From positions 434,001 to 498,000 of the forward strand of contig NZ_BMXF01000003.1 of the NCBI RefSeq assembly GCF_014651615.1: DNA of 64,000 nucleotides, read 5' to 3'. This DNA comes from Persicitalea jodogahamensis (GTDB lineage: Bacteria > Bacteroidota > Bacteroidia > Cytophagales > Spirosomataceae). Every line of letters begins with the position of its first letter. Position 1 is the first letter of the stretch. Below the pieces are notes generated by a model. The model did not search any database. It had not been told where the DNA came from and saw only the letters and a list, made by a program, of their open reading frames with translations. Shown here piece after piece: positions 1-9,498 of this stretch. The translations under genes were made by a program, and so were the position numbers.

Positions 1-414
1 TTGCCCCGCGAGATTCTGGGCCAGGCCAGGGATGTGGATCAGTCGTCGGCTGCGCTTATTACTGATTTGAAACAGAGGGGATTGCTAGATGAAACCCTGG
101 TCATCTGGGGCGGTGAATTTGGTCGCACCAACTATTGCCAGGGAAAGCTTGCTCCGGACAACTATGGCCGCGACCATCACCCGCGTGCCTTCACGGTCTG
201 GATGGCGGGTGGTGGCGTCAAGCCGGGTGTTTATGGCGAAACGGACGAGTTTGGCTATAACATTGTCAAAGATCCGGTGCACGTCAACGATTTCCATGCG
301 ACGATCCTCCATCAAATGGGCATCGACCACGAGAAGCTTACCTACAAGCACCTCGGCCGCCGCTATCGTCTCACCGATGTGGCGGGAAAAGTTGTAAAGG
401 GAATTATTGCTTAA
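1..414 (+). CDS. DUF1501 family protein, C-terminal fragment
   Basis: This is the last 137 residues of a gene that begins before the window; the first base is inside the gene, so the TTG at 1 is not a start. It carries the typical DUF1501 tail: an EFGRT motif, then GRDHHP with AGGG, then TDE, HATILH and a final GRxxRLTDV. DUF1501 proteins are exported sulfatase/phosphatase-fold proteins that usually sit beside DUF1549/DUF1553 cytochrome proteins; their substrate is not established. The next gene, which encodes a cytochrome c-like protein, follows closely, which fits such a cluster. Family is clear, function is not. Confidence 0.85.
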   Translation: MPREILGQARDVDQSSAALITDLKQRGLLDETLVIWGGEFGRTNYCQGKLAPDNYGRDHHPRAFTVWMAGGGVKPGVYGETDEFGYNIVKDPVHVNDFHATILHQMGIDHEKLTYKHLGRRYRLTDVAGKVVKGIIA

Positions 415-433
415 AATAAGTGTGAAGGAGCGA

Positions 434-2701
434 ATGTCGAACGGCGGATCGCCCCAAGGCGGTGGTCGACGGACATTGCTTTCGCTTCATATCCCCGATA
501 CTGCATTTGCTTATTCCGACATTCACTACCAATCCCATCATTCCAAATTGAGCCGCTTAATAACCCTCGTCTATAACGCCACTTTCTTTCTGGTTTGCCT
601 GCTGGCTTTTCTGTTGGTTTTTGAGAATCTATTGGTCGTGCCGCAGTGGCTGCAAGTGGCGGGAAGAATGCATCCGTTGCTTCTGCACTTTCCCATCACA
701 GTGTTGATGCTGTATGGAGTATGGGTGATCATTGCGCCCCGGCCCGAAGCGGGTTCCCCTGTAAAGTACTGGGCGGATAACGTGCTGCTTTTGGGGGCGT
801 TTACGGCTACGCTTACGGCCATGATGGGCTTTATGCTTTCTAAGGAGCCGGGCTACGACGCCAGTGCCCTTTACTGGCATAAATGGACCGGAATTGCGAC
901 CGCCTTTGTAAGTTTTGGCTGGTATGCTTTCCGAAACCGACTGCCCAGGCACCTTCTGCCCGCTAAGGTACTGTCCGGCCTGACCATGGTTGTGCTGCTG
1001 GTCGCCGGACACCTGGGCGCCAACATTACTCATGGCGAAGAATTTCTGTTGGCCCCACTCATGTCAGACAATCAGGCCCCGCTGGTGGCAATGAACGACG
1101 CGCTGGTATACGCACACGTGGTGCAGCCCATTCTGGAAGAAAAGTGTGTCAGCTGCCACAACCCACAGAAAGCCAAAGGTGAACTCATCATGACCACCAC
1201 CGAATTGTTTGCCAAAGGCGGGAAAAACGGGACACCCTGGGATACTACCAAGGCTGACCTGGGACTGCTATTGACTCGGGCACATCTTCCGCTGGACGAT
1301 AAGAAACATATGCCTCCACGAGGTAAAGTACAGCTGACCGATGATGAAATTCAGGTACTGGAAAGCTGGATCAGGCGAGGGTCGAGTTTCACGGCCAGGG
1401 TAGTTGAGTTTCCCGCCGACGATCCCCTGTACCGTTTTGCTTCCAATCGGCTGACCGTGGCAGAAGATGAAAATAGCTATGAGTTTGCGGCGGCGGATGA
1501 TAAGAAAATTCAAGAACTAAACACGGATTATCGGGTCATCACACCACTTTCGGAGGAGTCGCCCGCACTTTCGGTGAGTTTTTTTAGTGAATCCGCCTTT
1601 CAAAGTTCCGACCTCAGCGACCTGACTCCCATCAAAGATCAGATTGTAGAACTGGACGCCAGCAAGATGCCGGTTCGGGATGAAGATTTGAAGCTGATCG
1701 CGCAGTTTGGCAATTTGCGTAAACTGCTGCTCAACTTCACCGACATTACCGGAAGTACCCTGGGCGAATTAGCCAAACTCCCGCACCTTCGCGAACTTTC
1801 CTTAACAGGTACCCCGGTCAAAGCTACTCAACTCCTTGCACTGAAAAATGCCAATGCATTGCGCAACCTCTATGTTTGGAATACGGGCATAAAGCCGGAA
1901 GAGTTCAGTCAGTTGAAGAAAGAGTTGCGGGGCGTGTCGCTGGAATCGGGCTTTCGCAGTGATACCGTAGTTTTGAAGCTAAACCCACCCAATGTTATTA
2001 ACAAAGAGCAAATCCTGAAAGGGGAAGCTGTCCTCAAACTCGAACATCAGATTAAGGGCGCGGTTATCCGGTATACCCTGGACGACACCGAACCCGACAG
2101 CGTCAATTCTCTCGTTTATAAAGACGGCATCAGGATAAATAACACGACCACTCTTAAAGCCCGTGCCTTCAAGCCGCCGGGCTGGTACGGCAGCGAAGTG
2201 ATGAGCCGCAAATTCTATCGCACTACCTACCCGCCCGATAGTATGAGGTTGTTGACCAAGCCCAGCGATCGTTACAAAGGGATCGGCAACCGGGTGCTGA
2301 TCGACGGCATCAAGAGCAACCGCGACCAGAACAGCAAAAAATGGATTGGGATTCAGGAAGAGCCGTTGATTGCATTGCTGTCTTACGATCGGCCCGTAAC
2401 GGCCCGGAAAGTTTCGTTGAGTATTTTTCAAAATGTCGGTTCATCCATATTCCCTCCCGTAAAAATGGAAATCTGGGGCGGAATGGAAGTTGATAAATTA
2501 AAACTGCTGGGTACTCAGAAACCAGAAATGCCCGGTGAGAAAGACCCTGGCAATGAAGACAAGCTCTATGATTTCGAATTTGACCCAACTCAGGTCAAGT
2601 ACCTTAAAGTGGTAGCAGTGCCACTAGCCAAAATTCCGGCCTGGCACGGCAACAAAGGAAACAAAGGGTGGGTGTTTATGGACGAAATCCTGGTGAACTG
2701 A
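434..2701 (+). CDS. membrane-anchored c-type cytochrome domain protein with LRR-like and chitobiase-like C-terminal domains
   Basis: The protein of about 755 residues starts with five hydrophobic segments (about residues 40-210) including an MHPLLLHFPI motif typical of DUF2231-like membrane domains. A planctomycete-type cytochrome c domain follows, with heme motif CVSCH near residue 237. Then come leucine-rich repeat-like units (about 410-500), a chitobiase/FN3-like segment (YTLDDTEPDS, about 550-600), and a discoidin-like end. I chose ATG at 434 because AAGGAG lies just upstream; a TTG at 407 in the same frame would overlap the previous stop. It is probably an inner-membrane electron-transfer or sensing protein working with the DUF1501 cluster. 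Function is inferred from domains only. Confidence 0.82.
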   Translation: MSNGGSPQGGGRRTLLSLHIPDTAFAYSDIHYQSHHSKLSRLITLVYNATFFLVCLLAFLLVFENLLVVPQWLQVAGRMHPLLLHFPITVLMLYGVWVIIAPRPEAGSPVKYWADNVLLLGAFTATLTAMMGFMLSKEPGYDASALYWHKWTGIATAFVSFGWYAFRNRLPRHLLPAKVLSGLTMVVLLVAGHLGANITHGEEFLLAPLMSDNQAPLVAMNDALVYAHVVQPILEEKCVSCHNPQKAKGELIMTTTELFAKGGKNGTPWDTTKADLGLLLTRAHLPLDDKKHMPPRGKVQLTDDEIQVLESWIRRGSSFTARVVEFPADDPLYRFASNRLTVAEDENSYEFAAADDKKIQELNTDYRVITPLSEESPALSVSFFSESAFQSSDLSDLTPIKDQIVELDASKMPVRDEDLKLIAQFGNLRKLLLNFTDITGSTLGELAKLPHLRELSLTGTPVKATQLLALKNANALRNLYVWNTGIKPEEFSQLKKELRGVSLESGFRSDTVVLKLNPPNVINKEQILKGEAVLKLEHQIKGAVIRYTLDDTEPDSVNSLVYKDGIRINNTTTLKARAFKPPGWYGSEVMSRKFYRTTYPPDSMRLLTKPSDRYKGIGNRVLIDGIKSNRDQNSKKWIGIQEEPLIALLSYDRPVTARKVSLSIFQNVGSSIFPPVKMEIWGGMEVDKLKLLGTQKPEMPGEKDPGNEDKLYDFEFDPTQVKYLKVVAVPLAKIPAWHGNKGNKGWVFMDEILVN

Positions 2702-2732
2702 CCAGGGAATGGTTGAGGCCTCGCTTGGATCA

Positions 2733-2782
2733 GTCAAAATAAAAGGCTTCGTGAATCATTTCACGAAGCCTTTTATTTTGAC
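2733..2782. terminator. bidirectional intrinsic terminator
   Basis: A perfect 22-bp inverted repeat (2733-2754 with 2761-2782) has a 6-base loop and a GC-containing core (GGCTTCGTGA). A/T runs lie on both sides of the core, so it should stop transcription from both the cytochrome gene on the left and the convergent collagen-like lipoprotein gene on the right. Confidence 0.9.
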
Positions 2783-2795
2783 TATCAGCTACCTT

Positions 2796-3374
2796 TTACT
2801 TGGCTTTATATTTTTCGACTTTCCGCTGGCCGATTTGCAACAGTTCGCTGACTTCATCGTAATTGTTAAAATCAACTGGTTCACTCAGGCGACCGTTCGC
2901 AGCAAAGTCGGCCGGAATCACCACAACTCGGAAAGTCTGGTTGGTCGTCCACTTGGATTCCAGCGTTGTACGGTCAAACTGAGTGTCGAGAAACATGCTG
3001 ACGTCACGAAAAGTATGGTCAAAACTGTACTGCATGGCTCCGTTGGACATAAATACCGTTTGTGGTAGCGGGCGGTACACCGGCAAATCATTATCTACTA
3101 TTTCCCACAAACGGTACACCAGCACGACATCGGTATCGAATACCTCAATTTTATCAACTGGAAAATCAAAATAAATACGGAAATCGTTAGCGGTAGTGAA
3201 GTTTCCCGTAACATCAAATACGGTACCGAGGGTTTGGGGGCCGGCTGGACCAGCGGGGCCTTGTGGTCCTTGGGGACCGGGAGGGCCATCGAAACCAGCC
3301 GGGCCGGCTGGTCCATCACAACTTAACAGGAATACAGTGGCCAACAACGAAAGGGACATGAGGATCTTTTTCAT
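2796..3374 (-). CDS. collagen-like repeat lipoprotein
   Basis: This 192-residue protein begins with a lipoprotein signal peptide ending in LLSC (Cys19). Directly after the Cys come about eight Gly-Pro-X/Gly-X-Y triplets (residues 20-46), the collagen triple-helix pattern. A 145-residue domain without a family that I recognise follows; it is rich in beta-prone segments and probably folds outside the membrane. Bacterial collagen-like stalks are known to trimerise and hold a head domain away from the surface; that role is an inference here. The gene stands alone, with a shared terminator at its 3' end and 190 bp of non-coding DNA before its start. Confidence 0.8.
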   Translation of the reverse strand: MKKILMSLSLLATVFLLSCDGPAGPAGFDGPPGPQGPQGPAGPAGPQTLGTVFDVTGNFTTANDFRIYFDFPVDKIEVFDTDVVLVYRLWEIVDNDLPVYRPLPQTVFMSNGAMQYSFDHTFRDVSMFLDTQFDRTTLESKWTTNQTFRVVVIPADFAANGRLSEPVDFNNYDEVSELLQIGQRKVEKYKAK

Positions 3375-3564
3375 AGCTTAAATAGATTTTGAGGTGAATG
3401 AAAATATAACAAGGGACATGTAAATAAAAACTATACAACTTGAAAACTGCTCCTGCGACAATTTGTTGCTGGTACGACCCCTACGGAAGAAGTGGGTTTA
3501 AAGTCGAAAGCCATTAAATAAACCAGAATGAATGCTGCACGATTGACGGAACGGGGAGTATCAG

Positions 3565-6036
3565 CTACTCCTTAAAGAAAACCCGCTTCACGCGCTCGCT
3601 CACTCCGGTTAAGATCTCGTAAGGAATCGTGCCAACACGTTGCGCCAAATCAGTGATGGGAATTTCCTTACCGAAAACAATGACCTCATCGCTTTCTTCA
3701 GCGTTGGCTTCGGTCAGATCGATCATGGTCATATCCATACAAACGTTTCCGATAGTAGGGCAAAGCGTGCCATTGACGCTCACCTGGCCTACGCCATTGC
3801 CCAGACCCCGATCATACCCGTCGGCATAGCCCAAGGCAATCGTGCCGATGGTTGCGTCGCGGGAGAGCTGGCCGCGGCGCCCGTAGCCAACGGTTTGGCC
3901 GGCTTTCAGGTACTTGATTTGTGAGATGGTAGTTTTCAACGTACCTACCGTTTGCAGGAATCGCTGGTCCTGCCCGGTGGCTTCAAGGCCATACAGCCCG
4001 ATGCCCAGCCGAACCATATCCAATTTGTACTCAGGAAAGCGGACGATACCGGCAGAATTGAGGATATGCTTGATGAATGAATAACCCAGCGCAGTCTCCA
4101 GATGGGTAGCTCCAACGATGAACCGTTCAAATTGCTGCTTCGAAAAAGCGTTCAGTTCTCCCTCGTCAGCACCAACAAGGTGGCTGAATACACTTTGAAT
4201 CCTGAGAGTCGGGTTGCTGGACAATCTTTCCGCCAGCCAGTCGTAGTCATTTTCCTCGAATCCCAGCCGGTGCATTCCCGTGTCTAGTTTGATGTGTACA
4301 CCGGGAAAAACGGTTTCTTCTTTTTGATTATTGGCAAAACTGAGCCACTCGTCCAGGATGCGACGACTGTAAAGTTCAGGTTCAAGACCGTATTCGAGCA
4401 GATTTTCGAAAGTGCTCCGATCGGGATTCATCACCATTATGGGAAGTGTGATGCCGCTCTGGCGCAAGGCCACGCCTTCATCAGCGTAGGCTACAGCCAG
4501 ATAGTCCACACGGTGAAATTGTAATAAATTGGCCACTTCCGCGCTGCCGCTGCCATAAGCAAAGGCTTTGACCATTACCATGATTTTGGTGCCTGAGCCC
4601 ACTTTATTGCGGTAGTAATTGAGGTTATGTGTCAGGGCGTCCAGATTAATTTCCAGTACGGTTCCGTGCACTTTCTGTTGGAGCCGGTTAACTATTTTTT
4701 CAAAATGAAAGGGCCGGGCCCCTTTGACCAAAACTACGCTGTCGGTTATCTTATCGAGGGGAAAGGTTTGTAAAAAAGCCTCGGTACTTTGGAAAAAGTA
4801 TTTCTCCGACATCTTAAAATGTCCGGCTTGCCGAGTAATTTCTGGGCCGATTCCAACCAGAAGATCAATTTTCTTTTCAATAATCAATTGATTGATCGTG
4901 CCGTACAACTCTTCGGCAGGTCGGCCGCTTTGCAGCACATCGGAAAGAATTACCGCGCGTCGGCTTCGATTCTCCTGCTGGCCCAGAAAATTGAGCGCCA
5001 TCACCAACCCCTGGAAATCATTATTGTAGGTATCGTCGATGACGTAAGAATGATGAATTCCCTCTTTTAGTTGGAGTCGCATCGAAACGGGCCGTAATGC
5101 TCGGATACGATCCTGAATCACGTCAGGTTTGAGACCAAAATCCAGCAGGAATACCAGGCAGTGCGTCAGGTTTTCAAGCGCTGCTTCATTCCGGAAATGG
5201 GTATCAAACTGATGCGTACCCAAGGTACCTGTCAAAGACACCCGGGTGAAGCTTTCCAGAGACTCGTATCGGACAAGTACTTCGGCGGAATCGGCAGTGC
5301 CCCAGGAAATGGTTTGCAGCGCTGGATTAACGCGCTGCAGAATAAGGCGAACCTCCTCATCCACCTCCTGATAATCATGGCGATAGATCAGCTTTCTGGC
5401 GTGGGTGAAAAGGCGGAGCTTTTCGGTAATTTTTTGCTTGCGACTGCGGAAACCTTCATCGTGGGCCGAGCCAATATTGGTGAAAATGCCTACCGTGGGC
5501 CGGATGATCGGTTCCAGTTGCTCCATTTCGTGAGGTCGGGACAGGCCCGCTTCAAACAGGCCAATGGAGTGCGTATCGTTCAGGTTCCAAACCGACAGAG
5601 GAACCCCAATTTGCGAATTATAGCTTTTGGGACTAGCCACCACGCGCTCAGAGGGCGCGAGCAGTTGCGCTAGCCATTCTTTGACGATCGTCTTGCCGTT
5701 GCTGCCTGTAATTCCCACAATCGGGATGGTGAACTGGGCCCGGTGCCTGGCGACGATATTTTGCAATGCTTTCAGACTGTCGGGCACTACCCAGACTGTG
5801 GCATCCTTCCATGCTTCCATCTCTGATTTTAAGACGGGTGTCAAGGAAGATTTTTCCACAACGAATTCCCGGACACCCCGCTCATGTACCTCTTTTAAAA
5901 AATGGTGACCGTCGTGGCGCTCGCCGGTCAAGGCAAAGAACATGCTGCGGGCTGCAAAGCTGAGTTGGCGACTGTCGGTAAGCAGGTAATGAGCCTGGGT
6001 GGTGATTTCAGAAGGTTGGGCGTCGATTAGACTCAT
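3565..6036 (-). CDS. murF-alr: bifunctional UDP-N-acetylmuramoyl-tripeptide--D-Ala-D-Ala ligase / alanine racemase
   Basis: The 823-residue protein is a fusion known from Bacteroidota. The N-terminal half is a Mur ligase with P-loop GITGSNGKT (residues 108-116), which adds D-Ala-D-Ala to UDP-MurNAc-tripeptide using ATP. The C-terminal half (from about 455) is a PLP-dependent alanine racemase: VKAFAYGSG holds the Schiff-base lysine (about Lys490), GYGRRG lies near residue 705, and GNVCMDMTMID is the usual C-terminal motif. One polypeptide thus makes D-Ala and uses its dipeptide in the cytoplasm for peptidoglycan synthesis. The P-loop has Ile where many MurFs have Thr after GKT. It starts 37 bp after the corA stop, so co-transcription is likely. 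Confidence 0.96.
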   Translation of the reverse strand: MSLIDAQPSEITTQAHYLLTDSRQLSFAARSMFFALTGERHDGHHFLKEVHERGVREFVVEKSSLTPVLKSEMEAWKDATVWVVPDSLKALQNIVARHRAQFTIPIVGITGSNGKTIVKEWLAQLLAPSERVVASPKSYNSQIGVPLSVWNLNDTHSIGLFEAGLSRPHEMEQLEPIIRPTVGIFTNIGSAHDEGFRSRKQKITEKLRLFTHARKLIYRHDYQEVDEEVRLILQRVNPALQTISWGTADSAEVLVRYESLESFTRVSLTGTLGTHQFDTHFRNEAALENLTHCLVFLLDFGLKPDVIQDRIRALRPVSMRLQLKEGIHHSYVIDDTYNNDFQGLVMALNFLGQQENRSRRAVILSDVLQSGRPAEELYGTINQLIIEKKIDLLVGIGPEITRQAGHFKMSEKYFFQSTEAFLQTFPLDKITDSVVLVKGARPFHFEKIVNRLQQKVHGTVLEINLDALTHNLNYYRNKVGSGTKIMVMVKAFAYGSGSAEVANLLQFHRVDYLAVAYADEGVALRQSGITLPIMVMNPDRSTFENLLEYGLEPELYSRRILDEWLSFANNQKEETVFPGVHIKLDTGMHRLGFEENDYDWLAERLSSNPTLRIQSVFSHLVGADEGELNAFSKQQFERFIVGATHLETALGYSFIKHILNSAGIVRFPEYKLDMVRLGIGLYGLEATGQDQRFLQTVGTLKTTISQIKYLKAGQTVGYGRRGQLSRDATIGTIALGYADGYDRGLGNGVGQVSVNGTLCPTIGNVCMDMTMIDLTEANAEESDEVIVFGKEIPITDLAQRVGTIPYEILTGVSERVKRVFFKE

Positions 6037-6073
6037 GGAAAAGTATTAGAAAAACTAGGAAGGAAAGGAATTG

Positions 6074-7165
6074 TCAGAGCCACTTTTTCCAGCGAAAGTA
6101 ACCAAGCATGCCCAAAGTAACCATGCCCATGACTCCCCAGGTAATAAAGTAGCCGTTCCGGGTGTGGAGCTCAGGGATATTGTCAAAATTCATTCCGTAA
6201 ACCCCGACAATAAAGGTAATGGGCATAAAAATAGCCGAGAAAATAGTCAACGTTTTCATGACCTGGTTCATGCGGTTGCTGATGGTCGAAAGATGCACAT
6301 CGACCAGGCTCGCCAGTAGTTCCCGGTAGGCGTCGAGGCTTTCGATGATCTGCATCACATGGTCATTCACATCGCGCATGTAGGGGTGGACGCGCTTGGA
6401 CACCAGCGGGTCGTCGGGCCGAACGAGCTGCGCTACCATGTCGCGAAGCGGCCAGATGAGCCGCCGTGCGAACGTCAGCTCGCGTTTGATTGAATAGAGT
6501 TCAGAGAGCGATTGCGATTGGTAGCCGGAAATGACCTGATCTTCCAGTTGATCCAGCTGATCGCCGAAGTTCTCAAGTACAAGAAAATAATTGTCCACAA
6601 TGACATCAACCAACGCGTAAAGCAGGTAGTCTGGTCCGCTGCGGCGGGTTTTGCCTACCGATGCCTTCAGTCGGTCGATCACGGGGGTCAGTACGTCGCC
6701 AGACTGCTCTTCCTGGAAAGAAATCAGGTAGTTTTTTCCCAAAACAAAGGAAATGTGTTCTGCCCACAGTTCAGTAGGGGAGTTTTCATCAAAGTGCAGC
6801 ATTTTGAGCGTGACGAACAAGTGGCCATTTTCGTAGGTTTCGACCTTGGGCTTCTGGTCGGTGTTCATCACATCTTCCAGCATCAGGGGGTGTAGCTGGT
6901 ACATCTTCCCGATTTGTCCGATCACGTCGGGTTCATGGATGCCGGTGACGTTGAGCCAGGTAACGAATGGCTGGTCGGTGGATTCTGCTCGGGGTAAACA
7001 AACGTCAAGGTTCGAATCGATGGCTTCGTGGTAGAATGAAGCATTATACTCGATCCGTTTGATCTGAGTCTTGATGTCGACCGATTTGCCGACGTAGGTA
7101 AGCGTGCCGGGGGAAGTAAGAAGATTTTTGCGTTGTTTCCGGTGCGTTCTGATTCGGGTAGCCAT
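6074..7165 (-). CDS. corA: CorA-type magnesium/cobalt transport protein
   Basis: A 363-residue CorA channel. It has a large N-terminal cytoplasmic alpha/beta domain, a long helical region (about 190-290), and two C-terminal membrane helices. The selectivity motif YGMNF (Tyr323-Phe327) sits at the end of the first helix, followed by a short loop and the second helix ending in a basic tail (RWKKWL). CorA pentamers let Mg2+ enter along the membrane potential and close when cytoplasmic Mg2+ is high. The gene lies between a UspA-type gene (54 bp upstream) and murF-alr (37 bp downstream), so the three may share a transcript. Confidence 0.95.
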   Translation of the reverse strand: MATRIRTHRKQRKNLLTSPGTLTYVGKSVDIKTQIKRIEYNASFYHEAIDSNLDVCLPRAESTDQPFVTWLNVTGIHEPDVIGQIGKMYQLHPLMLEDVMNTDQKPKVETYENGHLFVTLKMLHFDENSPTELWAEHISFVLGKNYLISFQEEQSGDVLTPVIDRLKASVGKTRRSGPDYLLYALVDVIVDNYFLVLENFGDQLDQLEDQVISGYQSQSLSELYSIKRELTFARRLIWPLRDMVAQLVRPDDPLVSKRVHPYMRDVNDHVMQIIESLDAYRELLASLVDVHLSTISNRMNQVMKTLTIFSAIFMPITFIVGVYGMNFDNIPELHTRNGYFITWGVMGMVTLGMLGYFRWKKWL

Positions 7166-7219
7166 TTTACTTCAATTTGTCAGGTCAGGAAATTTCCCGA
7201 CCTGACAAAGGTACCAAAC

Positions 7220-8065
7220 CTACTCGCTATCCTCAATATGGTAAACCAACAGGGGAATGTGCGTGTGCAGAATCATTTTCTTGGTAAGACTGGGATTGGT
7301 GATGAAGGCTTCTATAAACCCTCGCTTGCGGGTGGACATCACCAGCAGGTCAGCATCGATTTCGTCACAATAATCCTCAATGCCCTGCAATACCGCTCCG
7401 GATTCCCTCACCACAAAAGCCTGACGGGGAACGCCAAACTCACCCATGATCTGGTCCATATATTGATCGTCCGGTTGTACATCAGGCTGAGCGGGTGAGC
7501 TTATTTTCAGGAATGTCACCCTTCCGGCCATTCGTTCGAAAACGGGCAGGGCCTGCCGCAAAACGTCGTTTTCATCGTACTCCAATTGTGTTGCGTATAC
7601 GATTTCCTTGAATTTGGCTGGTGATGCCTGAGGCGGCACGATCAATACAGGGCACTTGGCATCGAGTCCGATGTCCGTGGCCGAACTACCGATCAGACTG
7701 TCGAGGAACCCTCCTTCGCCGCTACGTCCCATAATTACCAGGTCGGGCTGATACTCAGCTATGGCTTCTGTAACGGCGGGTTCAATACCCCCGACTGACC
7801 ATAACCCCTCGACGCGGAACCCCTCGCTCTCCAGAGCGGCTACCTGATCGTTGAGGCGTTTTTTGAAACTTTTTTCTAATTCGGGTGAAAGTGGCACCAT
7901 GCCCACGGCTCCCGGAACAGTCATGTCGGGCATGTCAGGCGCATAAGGCTGGTAGGCGTGCAGCAGCAGCAATTCGGTGTCAGTACGGTCGGCAAGCAAC
8001 TTCGCAGCCGCGATCGGACGGGCAGAATGTTCCGAAAGGTCAATGGGAATGAGGATTTTTTTCAT
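7220..8065 (-). CDS. universal stress protein with two UspA domains
   Basis: About 281 residues with two tandem UspA domains. The first opens with KKILIPIDLSEHS and has the nucleotide-binding signature MGRSGEGG...GSSA around residues 125-145, which suggests that it binds ATP. The second domain is more divergent and ends in HTHIPLLVYH. I chose ATG at 8065, because the canonical MKKILIPIDLSEHS start lies there; an ATG 36 bases upstream gives an untypical leader. It precedes corA by 54 bp. UspA tandem proteins help survival under stress or energy limitation; the exact role is unknown. Confidence 0.92.
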   Translation of the reverse strand: MKKILIPIDLSEHSARPIAAAKLLADRTDTELLLLHAYQPYAPDMPDMTVPGAVGMVPLSPELEKSFKKRLNDQVAALESEGFRVEGLWSVGGIEPAVTEAIAEYQPDLVIMGRSGEGGFLDSLIGSSATDIGLDAKCPVLIVPPQASPAKFKEIVYATQLEYDENDVLRQALPVFERMAGRVTFLKISSPAQPDVQPDDQYMDQIMGEFGVPRQAFVVRESGAVLQGIEDYCDEIDADLLVMSTRKRGFIEAFITNPSLTKKMILHTHIPLLVYHIEDSE

Positions 8066-8156
8066 GAGGTCAGAAGGTTGATTTTTTGCCCAATTTAGCA
8101 AATTTGTGCCGTAGGGGCTGTTACTAAATTGTTAATCAGAATAATCAAACAAAAAA

Positions 8157-9413
8157 TCATTGAGCGCTGATCCGCCAGATTGTCCCACTGTCGTCATCGG
8201 CCACCAGCATTGAGCCATCGTCCAGCACGGTTACCCCGACGGGACGGCCATATACTTTGCTATCCTCAGAATTGGCAATGAAGCCTGTCAGGAAATCCTC
8301 CATCTTGCCGCTTGGCTTACCGTCTTTGAAAGGAACAAAAACTACCTTATATCCCGAAAGCTGTGAGCGGTTCCAGGAACCGTGCTGCCCAATGAAAGCC
8401 CCGCCCTGGTACTTGGAAGGAAACTTGTCTTTGTCATAAAAAGCCAGCCCCAGCGAAGCCGTGTGCGACCCGAGCGGTACATCCGGTACGATGGCCTGCT
8501 TAACTAACTCGGGAGCTTCATCCTTCCTGCGTGGATCGACGTTTTGGCCGTAGTAGGAATAAGGCCATCCGTAGAACCCTCCTTTCTTGACACTCGTCAG
8601 GTAATCGGGTACCAGGTCATCACCAAGTTCGTCGCGTTCATTTACTGCCGTCCATAGCGTACTGGTGCCCGGAACCCAATCCATACCAACAGGATTGCGC
8701 AGGCCGCTTGCGTAAATTTCTTCTCCTGAGCCGTCGGGATTGATGACCAGGATGTTTGCGCGACGTTTCTCTTCGTCCATGCCGTGCTCGGCTACATTGC
8801 TGGCAGAGCCGACGGAAATGTAAATCTTGCTACCATCAGGGCTCGCCAACAAGTTGCGGGTCCAGTGGTTATTGTAGCCCCCCGCGGGCAGATCGAGAAT
8901 TTTCTCGCCTTTGGCAGTCATTTTTGTTTGACTGGCCTGGTAGGGAAAGCGCATCAGCCCTCCGGTGTTAGCGACATAGAAGTAGTTGCCGAGGACCAGC
9001 ATTCCAAATGGTTGGTCGAGGTCTTCCAGGAATGCGGTTTTAGCTGCGGGATTACCACCCCGGAAAAGCGTGATACGGTTGGCCGATTTTTTAGTATTGG
9101 ATTCGGCCACAAAAACATCGCCATTAGGAGCCTGGTAAATCCAGCGAGGGTGTTCCAGGTCAGCAGCGAATTTCTCCACTTTGAAACCAGCGGGAGCCTG
9201 AGGCATTTGCCCATCCTCCCAGCCAATGGCTTTTCCTTCGTTTCGTACCGATTCGGTAGCATAGGGTGGGGGAAGCGTAAGGGAGGCAACCTGAGTCTGC
9301 ACGGAGTCAGGGTCTTGATTGGCAGCCTCTTGCTTTTCCTGAGATTGGCAACTGCTGAGTAGGGAAGATACCGCCAAAATTCCGACAGCAAGGGTGTTGA
9401 GTTGGTAGTTCAT
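8157..9413 (-). CDS. PQQ-type sorbosone/glucose dehydrogenase-like lipoprotein
   Basis: About 418 residues from the ATG at 9413, which gives a clean lipoprotein signal ending LLSSC (Cys22); the longer in-frame ORF upstream has no sensible leader. The rest is a six-bladed propeller of the L-sorbosone dehydrogenase/GDH family, with repeated blade motifs (YVANTGGLMRFPY, SPDGSKIYISVGS, NPDGSGEEIYASGLRNPVGMDW) and a late GQHGSWNRS motif. Such proteins oxidise sugars or related polyols with PQQ in the periplasm; I cannot confirm PQQ binding from the sequence. It lies 91 bp before the UspA gene and 85 bp after the YCF48 protein gene. Confidence 0.9.
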   Translation of the reverse strand: MNYQLNTLAVGILAVSSLLSSCQSQEKQEAANQDPDSVQTQVASLTLPPPYATESVRNEGKAIGWEDGQMPQAPAGFKVEKFAADLEHPRWIYQAPNGDVFVAESNTKKSANRITLFRGGNPAAKTAFLEDLDQPFGMLVLGNYFYVANTGGLMRFPYQASQTKMTAKGEKILDLPAGGYNNHWTRNLLASPDGSKIYISVGSASNVAEHGMDEEKRRANILVINPDGSGEEIYASGLRNPVGMDWVPGTSTLWTAVNERDELGDDLVPDYLTSVKKGGFYGWPYSYYGQNVDPRRKDEAPELVKQAIVPDVPLGSHTASLGLAFYDKDKFPSKYQGGAFIGQHGSWNRSQLSGYKVVFVPFKDGKPSGKMEDFLTGFIANSEDSKVYGRPVGVTVLDDGSMLVADDDSGTIWRISAQ

Positions 9414-9498
9414 AGTTCTTTTCGGGCCTTTAAATGGGTAAGTCGGTTGATTTTTCAATCCGATTGAGGCGAAAAGAATAATGCCAAACCCTCTTTCC

